Shown here: in pieces, positions 45,495 to 59,200 of the stretch
How positions within the stretch are numbered: the stretch's first letter is position 1
Layout: every line of letters starts with the position of its first letter
NCBI GenBank assembly: GCA_017506865.1
Contig: JAFCMP010000093.1
Location: 62,001-126,000 of the forward strand
Length of the DNA stretch: 64,000 nucleotides
DNA from: Tribonema minus
Lineage: Eukaryota > Sar > Xanthophyceae > Tribonematales > Tribonemataceae
Direction of reading: 5' to 3'
Program-made: the position numbers and the translations under genes
Notes under the pieces: generated by a model
Databases searched by the model: none
What the model was told of the DNA's origin: nothing
The model's input: the letters and a program-made list of their open reading frames with translations, nothing else

Positions 45495-45725
45495 GCCTTA
45501 CATCAAATTTTCAGGATCCCGGTAGCCTGGCTCAGGTTTCAGGCATGCTGATCCAAGGGCTCAGCGTATTCCCCGAGCAGCTATGACCCTGCAGGGGTGC
45601 TCGTATCGATATATCTCAGCTACTACTCGAGAGCTTGTACACCAAGTGCAAGCACTTGAGGTTGACCTCGACCGAACACGACACGCTACCGTGACGCGGC
45701 TTGCCGGGCAGTGCCCTCATGTAAG
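45495..45725. promoter_or_regulatory. Divergent (bidirectional) promoter region
   Basis: Only 231 bases separate the start codons of the minus-strand BioD-like gene and the plus-strand CWC2 gene, so both promoters and 5' UTRs must lie here or in the first exons. It contains one AT-rich stretch, TATCGATATATCTCAG, near 45605-45620. No other core element is obvious. Confidence 0.5.
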
Positions 45726-48700
45726 ATGAGCGCGCGACATGACTCATTGAACCCGGCGCTGCAGGCTATGCCGACACGAACGGGCGGAGCAGCACATCAG
45801 GGCTGGGTGTGCACCCAGTGCCAGGGAGAGAACCTGGCCACGAGAGCGGTGAGAGCGAGAGATCCTGGTGCATGTTACATTGCGTGTTTCGATTGCCTGC
45901 GATGATCTCGGTATATACCTCTTACAGACCTTCAGATTCAGGCATGGGTGCACACGATTGATCAACCGCAGGCAGCAGAGAAGAAAAGTACTTAAAGAAT
46001 TGGAATGCGCCTGTGCCTGGTCTCGATCTCACGGTTCCGCACTAGCTTAGTGCTGGACATATCTGCCGCTTTGGGACTTGTACCACATGGCAGCACGCAG
46101 TGCCAACATACGCCGATTTCGCCGCATCCCTTCTTTTGTGCAGAGGTGTCATCGCTGTAAGGCTCCTAGGGCAGAAGGCAGCCGGCTTGTGGCAAGCACT
46201 GCAGGAAAAGCACCGCCAGATGGAGGGAGTGCAGCTCTGTGGAAGGAAGCTCTGGACCCAGCCACCAACCTTGTGTACTACTATCACTCGCAGGTTAGCT
46301 TGCAACTTCAAGTCTGGCAGGAAGCTCTCAGTCGTGTGCTCTTGCTGGTCAGATCTTTTCACACACAGTCAGCTTGCAAGTGCAAGCGTGATACTGCAGC
46401 TCTTCATTGCACAAATGTGTCATTGTGTGCCTACGTTTGTGCTGGTCAGAGCTCAAGCTGTTGTGTTGCAGGCATGACGGAGGCAGCTCTCAAAAACGTT
46501 AGAGTACTTGCCAACTCTACAACAGCTGTGACTGCACCTGTGACCAGTTGCCAAGTGTTCCTTGAGAGAGTGAAGTTGCATTCAAGTTGATCTGACGTAT
46601 CGATGCTGTGCGCAGGGCACACAGATCTTTTGAGCTACAGGAGGTGACTGTAATTGGAGAGTAAGCCGCAGAGGCTCAGTGATAAACGACGCTGTAGAAT
46701 ATATGCAGTGCGGATGCTATGTGGGACAGCGCACGAATGGGTGGCATGTGTCCTTGATGTAGACCATCATATTACCTTGATGCCAGACCTTGAATAGCGT
46801 GAGAGCTTCAGGCAATTGTGTCGTGGCGCTAGACGCGCCCCGTGTAACATGGTCATTTTACACGACGAACGCTTGCTTATCTCCTATTGCCGATAGTACG
46901 TGTTATGATAACGATGATGTTTTGGTGAGCTTTGATGTTGAAACGAGATTTGCCATCAGTATATAAACAATGGTTATAGCGGCAAGCCTATGTGGTTGTC
47001 TCACTTCTGCTTAGTTCGACAATCATCGATTTGTACTATACTCTGAAGTATGAAAACGAATCAAAAGATCGTAGAGCTCTAGGTGACATGGGATGGTTAG
47101 CCACAAGTTCCTTCACTCAATACCCGTGGTCGCCGCTGCTGCAGCAATTGGCCACGAGTCAAAAAGTACCACCATATCCACATTGGTCAAAACGACTTAT
47201 GTTCGCATATTGGAGGTGCAGGCATGGTAGCAAACCACAGAGAGAGAGAGATCTTGATGTGCTTTTCTTTTTCCTCCATCACCGTCCTGACTCTGTAGAC
47301 AGGAGAGACCACATGGGAGCGGCCTCGGGAGCTCGGACCTCGTCTGCACGCCACTGGATGGTACGGGCGAGGCGCAGCCAACAACAACCCGGTGAGTTGA
47401 GTATGTATGTATACATCATTTAAGTACAGTGTTGAAGGTCAATGAGCATTTAGTTCAGCACTGTATGACGCTATGCGTATGTTATGGCAACCCGGTGAGC
47501 TGTGTATGTAGGTATACCATTCAAGTACCGGCAATCCATACAGCACAAGTGCTTTGGAGCGTATGACGCTGTGCGTATGTATTGGCACTTGCATAGGCAC
47601 TTGCATCTCATGTTATTTGTACTCAAGATGCCCATCTGTGCTGACCTTGGAGTGGCTCCAGGCTGTGTTGATTCTTGTCTTGCTTCATGAAGCTTCCAGT
47701 GCCGTGCATTACACATAATGAGGAAAGGGCAGCTGTGGCACGTGGCGTTGAGAAACGCGCTTCCACGCAGAGCCTTGAAGAATGTGACCTTCGGGCACAC
47801 ATAATTTTTTTCACCTCTCATCCTGCTTATCTGCGCCCCGTGCTCACCTCAACCTCAAACTCACTATCCTTTGGGCAGCAGTGGCAACTACTTCCAACTA
47901 TTACGTGCTCACTGCTTCGTGCTCAGAGCTCATTATAGCATGCCACTGCTCTGAGCATGGCATCGCACACCACATCTCTTTTCAAAGCTGAACCTGCCTC
48001 AGTGCATGAGCATACTGCTGCTGCAATAAATATTTACTCATGTTGTCATGTTGTACCTGGAGCCACATGCACCACTTGGGAACCGTCGCTGATGTGTTGC
48101 AGCAACGCTCAGTAGATTGGTACAGCGCCGTCACTGCGCTGCTGAGGATGCTGAGAACTGCCGCACCGCTGCTGATCATGATGAACACTGCAGTCTAACC
48201 CTAATGTCTAACCCTGATTAACTTCACCTTATCCTAACTTTGAACCCCTGAATGCCGCACCGACTTCTGGATGCTTCATTCAATGTGTCACGGAACAGGG
48301 AATGTTGAGCACTGCAGTGTAACCCTAATGTCCAATCCTAACTTCAACCTGCCCTATCCCTCATTTCTTAATCACAGCACCGAATGGATGCTTCATTCTA
48401 CGAAGCACGAAACAAGGAGTGGCTGCAACGCCCTGCGGTCAAGCAGAAGGACCACATTGAGACCAGCTCGAACAGCACGTTGGAGGGAGCCAATGAATAC
48501 AACATATGGTGAGAATGAGCACTTCTACAGATAATAGTCGTTCTGGGCAATGATTGTAGCTGGTGAAATCAAGGATGTAAGCAGCCGAAGCACGCAGCAT
48601 GTGGTGTTGACATACTCTATCTGCAACCTTTTCAGGTGTGGCCGCTTCTTTCGTTAGCCATCTATGGATCAAGAATGAGCCATCTCTTTTTGAGTAGCAA

Positions 48701-51700
48701 GAGCAAACTGGCCAGCACGTGTCCACAGACATGTGATGTTCAGTAGACTTGGGCGATTTTTTACAAAGACTCAGGCGGTGCTTGTTTTGGAGTGAGTAGT
48801 AGCCAGAGAAGCACTCTTGGAGTGCACAAGCGATGCCGTATGATGCAATGCCTTATTTCCCAGTGCTCATCAGTGCCTGTCAGCACGCCGCATCCTCACT
48901 TCAGGTACGCGGTGTAGACTTCGGCACCCGACTATTGGTGTGTTCTCAGGGTTAGGGTTTGCGCACCACCCTGTCCCCGCACCGAAGCTCGCTTTACGCA
49001 TCTGTGGTTGATGAACACTGGTCATGCACTAATACTGCATACAGATCATGTTAAGACTCCGAGCGCATACGCACATGCCCAACCGTTGGTCCTTGCCTCA
49101 GATGTTCCTATGCTCGTCAAGTGATCATTGGGTACAAATGTGAGCTGCGCTGAGCTGACTGCATATTTTTCACACTGATGGCAACGTCTGCGGTGCCTGG
49201 TCAACTACTGTGGCACACATTGAGAGTACTTGAAGTTTACTACTGATCACAACTACAGTATATTCACATGCCTCATCAGAGTGTAACCTAGGCTACTTGT
49301 TGCCGGCGCAGGCCGTTTGCACATAAGGTTGGGGTTAGGGTTAGTAGGTCTTCTCTCACCGCTTCACCGAGAACTTATGTCAAGCAGCGGCCAGTATGCC
49401 ATGTGCGGCGATGTTAATACTTATTTGTGCAGATGCTCATTGTAAACTGCACTTTGGCCGCGCTCACATCCCAGGCATGACAGATACGTTGGGGAGCATT
49501 GGACCAGTCACAGGAAGAATGAGCCAGCAGAGACGAGATGTGATACACTGGCACATGCTGGCAAAACGAAAGCTGATGTGGTGGACAGCAAGAGCAAGGT
49601 GAGCCTGACGAATGTCTTGTACCTCGATGAACTTCAGCTTCATGATGAAGTGACTCTTCCCGTATCCGCTTGCTTTGCTTGAACTGCGTCAACGTGCCCA
49701 CAATGACATTGAAAGGGCTCTAGGGGCAGTCGCTCGACCGCATTTCGAATACTGGTCATCACTAATGTTGCATCACAGTGTCAACTTCAAGCTCCAGTAT
49801 TGAGTGCCACAGGGCCCTGTCATTACACCAGGTGGTGAGGACCACGTGAGAGATACCATGCTCATTCATGTCAGTAGCAGTTGCCACCTTCCATTGCAGG
49901 TGCCCCAACTCGTAGAAACAGTCACCTTGTACTGCTGACATGCTGCTGATGCTTGTGCGTGTTTGGCTGTGATTCTGCAGTGGTTCTGCATTCACTTTGC
50001 GCGCGGCGCGTGTGCCAAGGGAGCAGACTGCACATGGTTCCACAGGACGCCCGTGCGCAGCGACGAGGCTTGCGTGGATACAGTCAAGGTGAGTGGTATG
50101 TATGTATGTTGACAAGCCTAGCCTACCTACCCACCTCACAATGATCAGCACAGAAACTCACTGATTCTCCACAAAATCCCTGCGTTGAAGTCTGCGTATA
50201 GATTTAGGCGTGTTGAGACGGCACTTCTTTTGTGTCTGCTTCTGCCGTTGCAGGTGCTCGCTGCTGTGTGGTGAGAGTGCACCCACTGCACGTGCGGTGT
50301 TGCGCATGCGATCACTCGTGCTGAGCGTTGACGCCTGAAGCACCTTGCCCAAGTAAGCGTGACATCACGTGTAGAGCATCACAGTTCGTGAGGTTTTCTG
50401 TTCACTGGATTCTCATGAAGTTGTATTGCAGTACAGGTGGCGGGACTATCCGCCTTCGGTTATCCCACCTTGCACATCAATGAGCACGTTTCTTCTTTGA
50501 AGTGTCCTTCTCCCTTGACATGGTACTTGAGATGTTGGAAGGTGTGATGGCACACCCTCTGAAAAAAAAAACATTGCAAGTACATCAGCGCGTATGATGC
50601 ATAGCAACGAATGCTGGAAGTTGGTGCTGTTGATTTTTGATGAGGGACCAAGGTTTTGTGGCATGGAGGTGCAGAGGCTTGGCTGTTTCTAAGAGCTGTT
50701 TTTCCTGGGGGCAGGGGGAGGGGGGGCGGTCAAGACACAAGTGCACACGCCTCTACCAGGCATTAGCTTGTATGAAATTCACGCGCAAGCGGGAAAAATT
50801 GATCTCGAAGGAGTGGCACAATATTGTATTGCAGATGAAGGCGAACCCTACTGTACTTGTGGTCTGCAGCATGAGTTGTTGAGCCCATGTTTCCTATGCG
50901 CTGTGCTGGTGATGACACAGGATGTATTTGGGCGCGAAAGGCATAAAGACCACAGGGAAGACATGGGCGGCGTTGGCAGCATCAACTCCCCCTCACGCAC
51001 CCTATACGTCGGAGGCCTGCGCATGAATGCGTATCAAGAGTGAGTGCGCACTGACATAATTCAATGTTCCTGTGAAGGGCACTCACTGTGTGCAAGCAGT
51101 GATATCATTGTGGATCATCAGAAATGGAAGGGTCATGCTCTGCGTCAAGCCACAGCATGCATGCGCCAGCTCATTGCCGCGCTTTTGATGATGGCAGCTC
51201 AAGCAGTTTAGCGATGCTTATATGTGTCCAAAGGGACCATTTGTTGACTTTTTCGACAGTGCTGGTACTGCCTGGAACAATTTTGTTGTGTTTGCTGGGC
51301 CACTTTAGCCACACCTGGTGCGCTTGTGTTGCCATATCACTCTGTCAAGACATTGGCTCGCACGCGTTTTGTGTGTGTGCAGGGGGTGATCTGCGCAGCA
51401 CCGATTGCTGCTGAGGGACACCTGGCCTGTAGGCATGCACATGGTGATTTAAATGTGATGTTGATGCAGCAACAACATGTTGTACTTTATATATTGATGC
51501 TCTGAATAGTTTTTGCAGCGTTGCCATACCGAACCAACTCTGTTGTGGCGTCACCGCACCGCCCAAAATTGTCTCTCTCAATATTGCTGTACCTGCTTGG
51601 ACTTCCCTGCTGAGATTCATGCCACTTCAATTCATCACTCGCGTATTGTTTCGTCAATGCCTGCAGCGCTGATGAGCTGGAGAGGCGCATCTGGCAACAA

Positions 51701-54700
51701 TTTGGGGAATGGGGAGAGGTAAGAAAGGTGGTGTGGGTGAGGCGAGTCAACCTCAACTTGAAGCTCAGATTGAGTCAGTCGAAGCTGAAAGCAATCCGAG
51801 GGCAAATCAACAACTACATTGGTCGGGCGCCTCATATTTGGTCTTTGAATGACAGGCTAAGCAAGCATGCCACCGGTCCTGAAAGTTTGCCATGCAGGGG
51901 CATGCGTAGCACACAGGCATCGTGCCCCATAGCACCTTGGCTTCAGAAGTATGCTGCACTTTGTGTGGCGGTGCGGACGATAATGCCTCTATCGACTGAG
52001 CAAATCTTGCCTGTTGTTGATGGAGTGTCAATGGAGCATGGGCAATACATACCCAATCGCTCTGCAAACCATGGGGCGCGACAAAAACCCATATTGAGGA
52101 ACAAATACATCAAGTATTTGAATTTTGTCAGTCTTCTGCGGGTGCTGAGCAGATGTACTTCTTACCAATCCTTAGTTGGGGGGGGCAATAGACAGCATGA
52201 TACAGAATGAGAGGCAGATTGTCATGCAGTGAAGCAGATGCATCACCGTTGACATCGTCGTGAACACTGGTGCTAGCTAGCATGGTGTCAAAACATGCGC
52301 CTCATTATACCACAACAGAGCGATTTCCTTGATTGAAATTGCTGACATTATGTGGCTGCTTCACCTACTTTTTTCTGCATGACGTGCACAGCCTAAGAGT
52401 CAACACTGCTTTATGTCATCCCTGTAAAATGCCTCACTTCTATTGATTTTAGTCAATTGTATCAAAACATATCACCTGGTGCACTGTTGCCATGCCCTTC
52501 AAAGCCAGAACCCTGACTGAGAACATTGCCCGACTTGCAGGAACTGTTGCCACCGCATTCAGCTGCTACTGCCCTTGCCCCGCAATTGCGCCTGTACCCA
52601 GTTGCGAAAAAAAGATTCAAGTTCAAACTTGAGTTTGCAGCAATGCTCATCATAACGCCCCAGGTTGCTGAATCTGATTTGACACCTCTGGCTCTCACCA
52701 GCAGAAGATGTACTGCTTGCGGCTTTGAGCATTGAGAACAACTGCATCTGCCTCAGGTGGTTTTGCAGTTCAGAGGTTGCTGCCAATACTGAAGCATGCT
52801 TTGAGCACAATGGCACTACTACAACAGCAACTTGAAGTTGCATTAAGGTTGCGTAGTGGTTTTGCCGCAAACTGACGCTGCTTTGCACCTGCTCTGTGCC
52901 GCTGCCCCTGTTGCAGGTTGAGAACGTCAACATCATACCCCGCCTGTCGATAGCATTCGTGCGCTACCGCACACGCAGCAGCTGCGAATTTGCACGCGAA
53001 GCTATGTTCAACCAGAGCCTAGGGGCGGGTGAGGTGTTGAACTTGAGATGGGCTTACGATGACCCCAATCCTGTGGCTCAAGCGACAGCTGCACGTGGCG
53101 ATTTCGATGCCACCATGGCTGCGCTGCATGCCCAGGGGGCAGTGCCCCCAACACAAGATGACGCTACTGCAGGTAAGAGCATCAGCTGTGGTAGATAATT
53201 ATGGCTGTACTGCACAACTAGAGAGGCCCCAAGCAAGCCATTATGTGTTTGGCACAGCATGCCATTGCAACAAATTTGCACAGCCTAAACACTGGTACAC
53301 TATCACAGCACATAAGACCGGCAGACAGCTTGCGTTCATAAATGGATTATGGTGTTGGGAGCTACTATTGTATGTGTCCGTTACACTTGGCGATCCGGGC
53401 ATGTGGCTGCTGGTATGATATGCTGTGTATGGCGGCACCAGGCTCGGTCGTGACTGAAGTATGCAAAGTCGCTTCCTAGCAAGCCCTCTTCAGGCCGGAC
53501 CCTTGCAAAGAATGCTTGAAACAATAACGCATCTATTATCGTTACGGCAAGTTGCCATGGTGCTTTGCTTAAGCTACGCATTTGTCAAGTATGAGCTGCA
53601 CACCATCAACGTCAGCTAAGTCGATGTCCGACTGGTAGCCGCCATGCTCTTCATTGCACCAGCAATGCAGTGGCTGGCATGACTCGCTCATGAGCGCCAC
53701 ACTGCAAGTGCCATTTTCTCCTTGTGCATTTAAAGGAGTCTTGCGTGCCCTGCTCGATGTGCTCGCACACTTGTCACGCTTATCTGCGTCACCTTTGCAG
53801 CACAGACCAGGGCTTTGCATGAAGCTGAGTAAAATTGAGTCTGCAGCTCTCACTTGTAACGCGCACTTTGCAGCAGCACACAGATTGAGTGATCGTGCTG
53901 CTATCCTGTGTTGTGTGTAGATCCCAGCGCAGTTTGCATCATGGACGCTCCAGCAGGGTACCACATGCCACCAGCAAAGCGGCATTGCACATCAGCACAG
54001 CACACACTGCTCATCGGCCCCGGCACTGGACCTGACGCTGACGCTGCTGGTGGCGCAGCTGCCGCTCGTGCCAAATCAAGTGTGGCTCCACTCTCGAGCG
54101 AGGCTGTGTATCGGTACCCTGACACTGACGCACAGTACGCACAAGGGGCGGGCAGTGCTGGAGAATATTTGGTGCCTGGGTATCAACAAGCGCAGCCATT
54201 GCAGTACCACTATGGAGGTGCAGGGGGTGCCTGTCAGCAGACGGCTTTCCAACAGTTCCACGACCCTGCTACTGGGCTGGTCTACTACGTTAACATGGCC
54301 ACAAGACAGGTGTGTACAGTATGCAGTTGTGATGCTTGTCATCTTTCAGACATGGGGATCACTGGCGGCTTCACGATATGCTTGCTAGCCAGGTACCTGA
54401 TGAGAGCACCTAGACGTACCACTGCAGCCAAGTGACGGTTGATGAGATATGCATGCAGAATGGAGCATTGCATACCACTTCTCTTTGTGTAGAGATTTAG
54501 AGAGTCCAGCGCTGTTGTTTATGCCTAGTTATTCTGTAGACATGCTTTGGTGAAGCCTCAATAATGAACCTCTTTGTGAGCAATAGTGAACCTCTTTGTG
54601 AGGTTGTCTGTTGCAGACAAGGATGGACCAACTTCAAGACCAAACGTGCGTATAAAATCGTGGGCAGTTGACTTGAATGAGTGGGCTAACCCTAAGGTTA

Positions 54701-55121
54701 AAAGTGATGTGACATTGGAAGTCAGCCAGTGTTTGCCCTTTGTCACTGGTGGTCATTCAATGGTGCCCTACCCAACCAATCATACTTCGAAGTATGCACG
54801 ACTCATGGCTCATACTATTACCTATGCATTAATCTGCTCTGCATGCAGATGCAGTGGGTGCCACCGCCTTCAGGTGCTACCATGATGCCCGTGCTCTCGC
54901 CAATGCCGCTTTTGGCGGCAGCACCACCAACCGCACCGGACTCAGCAGCAGCAGCAGCGGCGGCGGCGGCAGCAGCAGCATCAGCAGCGCCGCCAGCGTC
55001 TCAATCAGCAGCGACACTTTCGGACAGTGCAGGCGACACAAGCAGAGAGGCTGTTGCAGCTCCAGGCGCTGCATCCTGGTGTCTTGAAGTGGCCAGTGAA
55101 GTTGCTGCCGAGCACTGCTGA
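45726..55121 (+). CDS. CWC2: Spliceosome-associated CWC2/RBM22-type factor with RanBP2 zinc finger and two WW domains
   Basis: Eleven exons with matching phases, 605 residues: 45726-45848, 46144-46293, 47299-47391, 48378-48508, 49475-49598, 49981-50088, 50921-51039, 51667-51718, 52917-53172, 53921-54309 and 54849-55121. Domains: a RanBP2-type finger (GWVCTQCQ...[10 protein letters not shown]29, C32, C43, C46); WW1 at 74-100 (W74, YYY, W97, P100); the Cwc2 signature EYNIW; a CCCH finger (C210, C218, C224, H228); [18 protein letters not shown]; an RRM with RTLYVGGL and FGEWGE, then IAFVRYRTR; and RWAYDDPNP, typical of Cwc2. A WW-like segment ([16 protein letters not shown], then MQWVPPP) and an Ala-rich tail follow. 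Cwc2 binds U6 snRNA and the Prp19 complex at the spliceosome core. Yeast Cwc2 and human RBM22 lack the RanBP2 and WW parts. The core is certain; joining of the first three exons rests on phase and on the WW split. Confidence 0.88.
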
Positions 55122-56278
55122 GCACATTCGTCAGCGAATGAGCTGCCTGGGCACAACGCCACAGAGAGTTACAGTGAGCCCCGATGATGGCAGCAGTATG
55201 TATAAATGCCACAAATGCTCACAGAGGCACGCAGGGCTGATGCTTCAACTGTGGTACACATGTACACATCTTTGCTTGTTTCGCGCTCTAAGCAAGAATT
55301 CATAAAGCGAACACCAGAGGATAATCAAGTACCTATGCTTGAATGCCCAAGGTGCCTGCTTGTCTGGTTGCTTGTGATGTGTTGGTGTTGTCAATGTGCA
55401 CGGGAGTGTATGCCTGTGCGGCTAATGTCATGATACAGGTGTGTAAACCTGGTCATTCGGCCACGTCGTGATGAATAGAATGCGCGCTACAATGGGGCTA
55501 GTCTGATTGCTACTTGAATGCTCAAGCATTCCAACTGACATCATTCTGCCTGTCCCCTTCCACAACAGTCTCATCTGCCTTGCTCCGCCTCTCAATGGGT
55601 TGTGACCTGCTAAACCTATGTCATCATGTTCACCGTCGCGGACAACAAAGGTCGGCGTTTCTAGACAAGTAGCGGACAGAAAGTTATTTGACGCAGAGAG
55701 TGCCAGTGCTCACCGATCTAAGTACGTGGGGAGTAGCATTCATCATCTCTGCCGGCAAGGAAGCCAACGGAGGACAATGTAGCAAGTAGCCGTACACCCA
55801 CCCACGCCTACTTTCTCGGTCAAGAGCAGGTGTGGACACGGGGGGGGCGGGAGAAAGCATTGGCGCAAACGCGGTCGGACCCAGGATCAGGGAGGGGAAT
55901 GCATACCCCCCCCCCTCCCCCTCTCCAGCGTGCCAATTGAACAGCCGTGTGCTTTGTGTTCTTATGTGTTTCTGTTGGTGTTGAAGTGCACTGGACCTCT
56001 CGATCTTGTACAAAAAATGTAGTATGCGACTTCTCTGAAGTGTGCGTAAATAAAGTTCATAAAGTTCAAGAGCAGTTCAAGGCAATGTTCAACAGAAAGT
56101 TGAGCTTGGAATAGAGAGTAAGTCCAGTGTTGGTGTCGCCAGTGTTGCATTGCTTAGCAAACTTCATCTCCCATAGCACCAGCAGGCATACCGCCTCAGT
56201 TTCGCTGCTGCTCAGCATCAGCACGCGAGTGTTTCAGGTTTATCCTGCCAGCTCACACGCAGAAGTGTCAGCAGCGAG
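55122..56278. other. Intergenic between CWC2 and CLPP
   Basis: About 1.2 kb holding the 3' region of CWC2 and the promoter and 5' UTR of CLPP. Runs of G (55838-55846) and C (55907-55920) are present. No further gene was recognised. Confidence 0.45.
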
Positions 56279-59200
56279 ATGAGCCTGACCCTGTTGCAAC
56301 GGCACGCATGCCGCGGTGCTCGCCAGCTGCATCGCAGCATCAGCTCCACAGCTGTGTCTAGAGCATTGGTGCCCATGGTCGTCGAATCCACGCCCGGGAA
56401 GGGTGAACGAGGGTTTGACATCTATTCCAGGTTGCTGCGGGAGCGGATCGTGTTCTTGCAGGGGCCTGTGTCCGAGGAAATGGCATCTGTGGTCACTGCG
56501 CAATTGCTGTTCTTGGAGTCCGAGGACCCGGAGAAGCCCATCAGCATGTATATAAACAGGTGGGTTGGCTAGTTGTGCTGCCTTTGATCAGAGTCTGTTG
56601 AACCAGCAAGACAGCATCAGCAGATGCAACGAGCTTGTAGCACTACTGCAGGCAGCTTCTGCCCTTGCCAATATATTCGCAGTGCGTGAGATGATGTACA
56701 TACAATCGTCAGGTGCGATGATTGCAGGTGTGAAGATGTGAATGCCAGCGACGCTGCGCCCTGGCTGCGCACGCTGATCGCAAGCTATGAGCTGCTTCTG
56801 ATTACAGCAAGTGGCGGATTGAGAATTGTATCTGTGGAGTACTCATGAGCCGAATGGAGATGGTGTGTGCAGCAATGCTGTAGCTGCCAAGGAAGGCAGA
56901 TCAGGTGCGAGACTTGCACCCCCACATGCAAACAACCACTGCCCGCAAATTACGGTCACCCACAATTACAATTGAGGCCTGACAGCGCATAGCGCCACCA
57001 CCATGCCAGAGGTAGACAATCAAATGACCAAGCAGAAGCTACTTACGAAAGTATGTTTTGCACAAGAAGTGAAGCAGGAACATGATGTGATCCCTGTTTG
57101 AGCACAGTGGCAATTCAGTGTTCACCCATGACCTAACGTCAACATATGCCAAAGCTTCTGCTCTGTCAGAAAACCCAACTTCAACGTGTGCGGAGCTCTC
57201 TTCTCTCAGGCTCATCTCACATCTTCTTGTTGTGTGCGCATGCTGTGCCCCTTGCTCCGTGTTTATAGCCCTGGGGGACTGGTGACAGCCGGTCTGGCCA
57301 TATACGACACCATGCAGTACGTCGGCCCCAAGATCTGCACGGTATGCATGGGACAGGCTGCCTCCATGGCTAGCCTGCTGCTCACAGCTGGCGAACCAGG
57401 GATGAGGCAAGTGCTGCACTAGGCGTAGACGCAGCAGTATACACCCTAGGTATAGCTGGGTCTGCAAGTGCAACTTGCAGTACTTGGAGTGCTCCAAAAC
57501 TTGAAGTGTTTGGGACGGGCGGTCTTTGTGGCAAGGCCGCTACTCACAGCAGTCTCTTTCAGGATGCAGGCAATTCTTACTTTTACAGGCATACCAGAGG
57601 CAGGGTCAGAGTGAAAGGAAGCCACGTCAACAAACACACATAGACTTTGTCAATTGTGCCGTGCGTGGACCATCATTCTGCACAGAGCAAACACTTGATT
57701 GTTATGCAACGTTTCACCAGACGAGCCAGGTGCTGTCGCAGTGCAGCAACATCCGCACACTGACTTCTCCTGTGCTCGCGCTGTGCTGTCTGCTGTTTGT
57801 TCAGGTACATCTTGCCCAACGCAAGAGTCATGCTTCACCAGGTGAGGCCACTCACTCCACACCTAGGGTTAGCTAACCCTAAGACCCGTTCTGTACAGCC
57901 AGTTTTGCGCGTGAATTTTGGCGTGAATTCCAAAACCGCGTTCCGTACAGTGCCATATTTTCACATACGTGGCCACTGCAACGTCACTCGCAGCGCTAGC
58001 GACCAGCGCAGGTACAGCCCTTTAGCAGACCGCTCGTGGCGCAGGCAGCAGCAGCTCGGTATCTAGTAGTCATGGCGCAGCACAGCCACTCTCGCCATGC
58101 CTCGGCGTGCTGAGTGACACATGGCCAGCGACCCTCATCACATGCTGCGCGCGATCTGATGGGCTGTATTCCGCTTCATTCACTTAATTGTTCTTCACGG
58201 CCCTCCAAAGGGCGCTGTGAATCCATCAGTAATATGCCACCACATTCACGTGTTTTCCATCCATATTCACGCATATTCACGCAAAAGGCGGCTGTACAGA
58301 ACGGCCCTAACCTTCAACCCTAAAACATGCCACACCTGTGGTCTATTGTCACAGATATGCAGCGCATGAATGCCATAGTGACATGGCCATTGATGATGCT
58401 CACATCAAAAGGTGCCTGCCACGCCTTAGGATAGTTGCTTGTGCATTGTGAGTGTCTGTTGGCAGTGCCCGCAGGTGACGCTGTTGTGGCTTCTTATGGT
58501 TCTCTCTTGAGTCCTCTTCATAGTGGAGGTGGTGATGTCACTGCTGAAGCTACCACTCTCACCAGCTACACAGGCTGACAGTGCACAGCGCAGTGCGTGT
58601 TGTGGTTGAGTCCTGTTGGGTGACTGTTGGTTGACGTGGCTGTGTATGTTTTGCCTTCTGGTAATCAATGATCACTTCTACTACATAGCAACACATGTGT
58701 GTCTGCCTGGGTCCCTTGATTGTCCATCTCTGGCACGATTGAGCGATACGCTCTCACAGGCATTCTCCTTGCCCAGTGCCAGCGCTCTTTCTTGGCGTAA
58801 TGGTCGGTCCTGTTGCGTCTCAACGACTATCATGATCAAATTATGCTGCAATGCGGCCTTTGCTCACAGCGTAGCGGAGTACTTGCCAACCCCACACTTG
58901 CATTTGTCGCTTGTATGCTGCTACAGCCGTCTGGCGGTGCCCATGGCATGGCTGCCGACATTGCCATTGTAGCAGAAGAGATCCTCAGGACACGCAGTGT
59001 TCTCAACAACCTTTACTCACACCACACGGGGCAACCGGTACGTACTGCATTCCACAAACCGGTCTCTGTGATAGGCAGCTTTGTGCCACTTTGAAGACTG
59101 CCCATCACGCTGGTACTGTGTAGCAGCGTCGTACCAGGAATGTTGCTGCTGATGATGACAGCTTCCGCATTATACAACTGCGCAACCAGCTTTTTAAGAA

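Noticed and set aside
46616-46642. A short exon after the first WW half, reading GTQIF with an apparent one-base frameshift
   Set aside because: A phase-matched exon at 47299-47391 gives TGETTWERP and completes the WW domain without any error.
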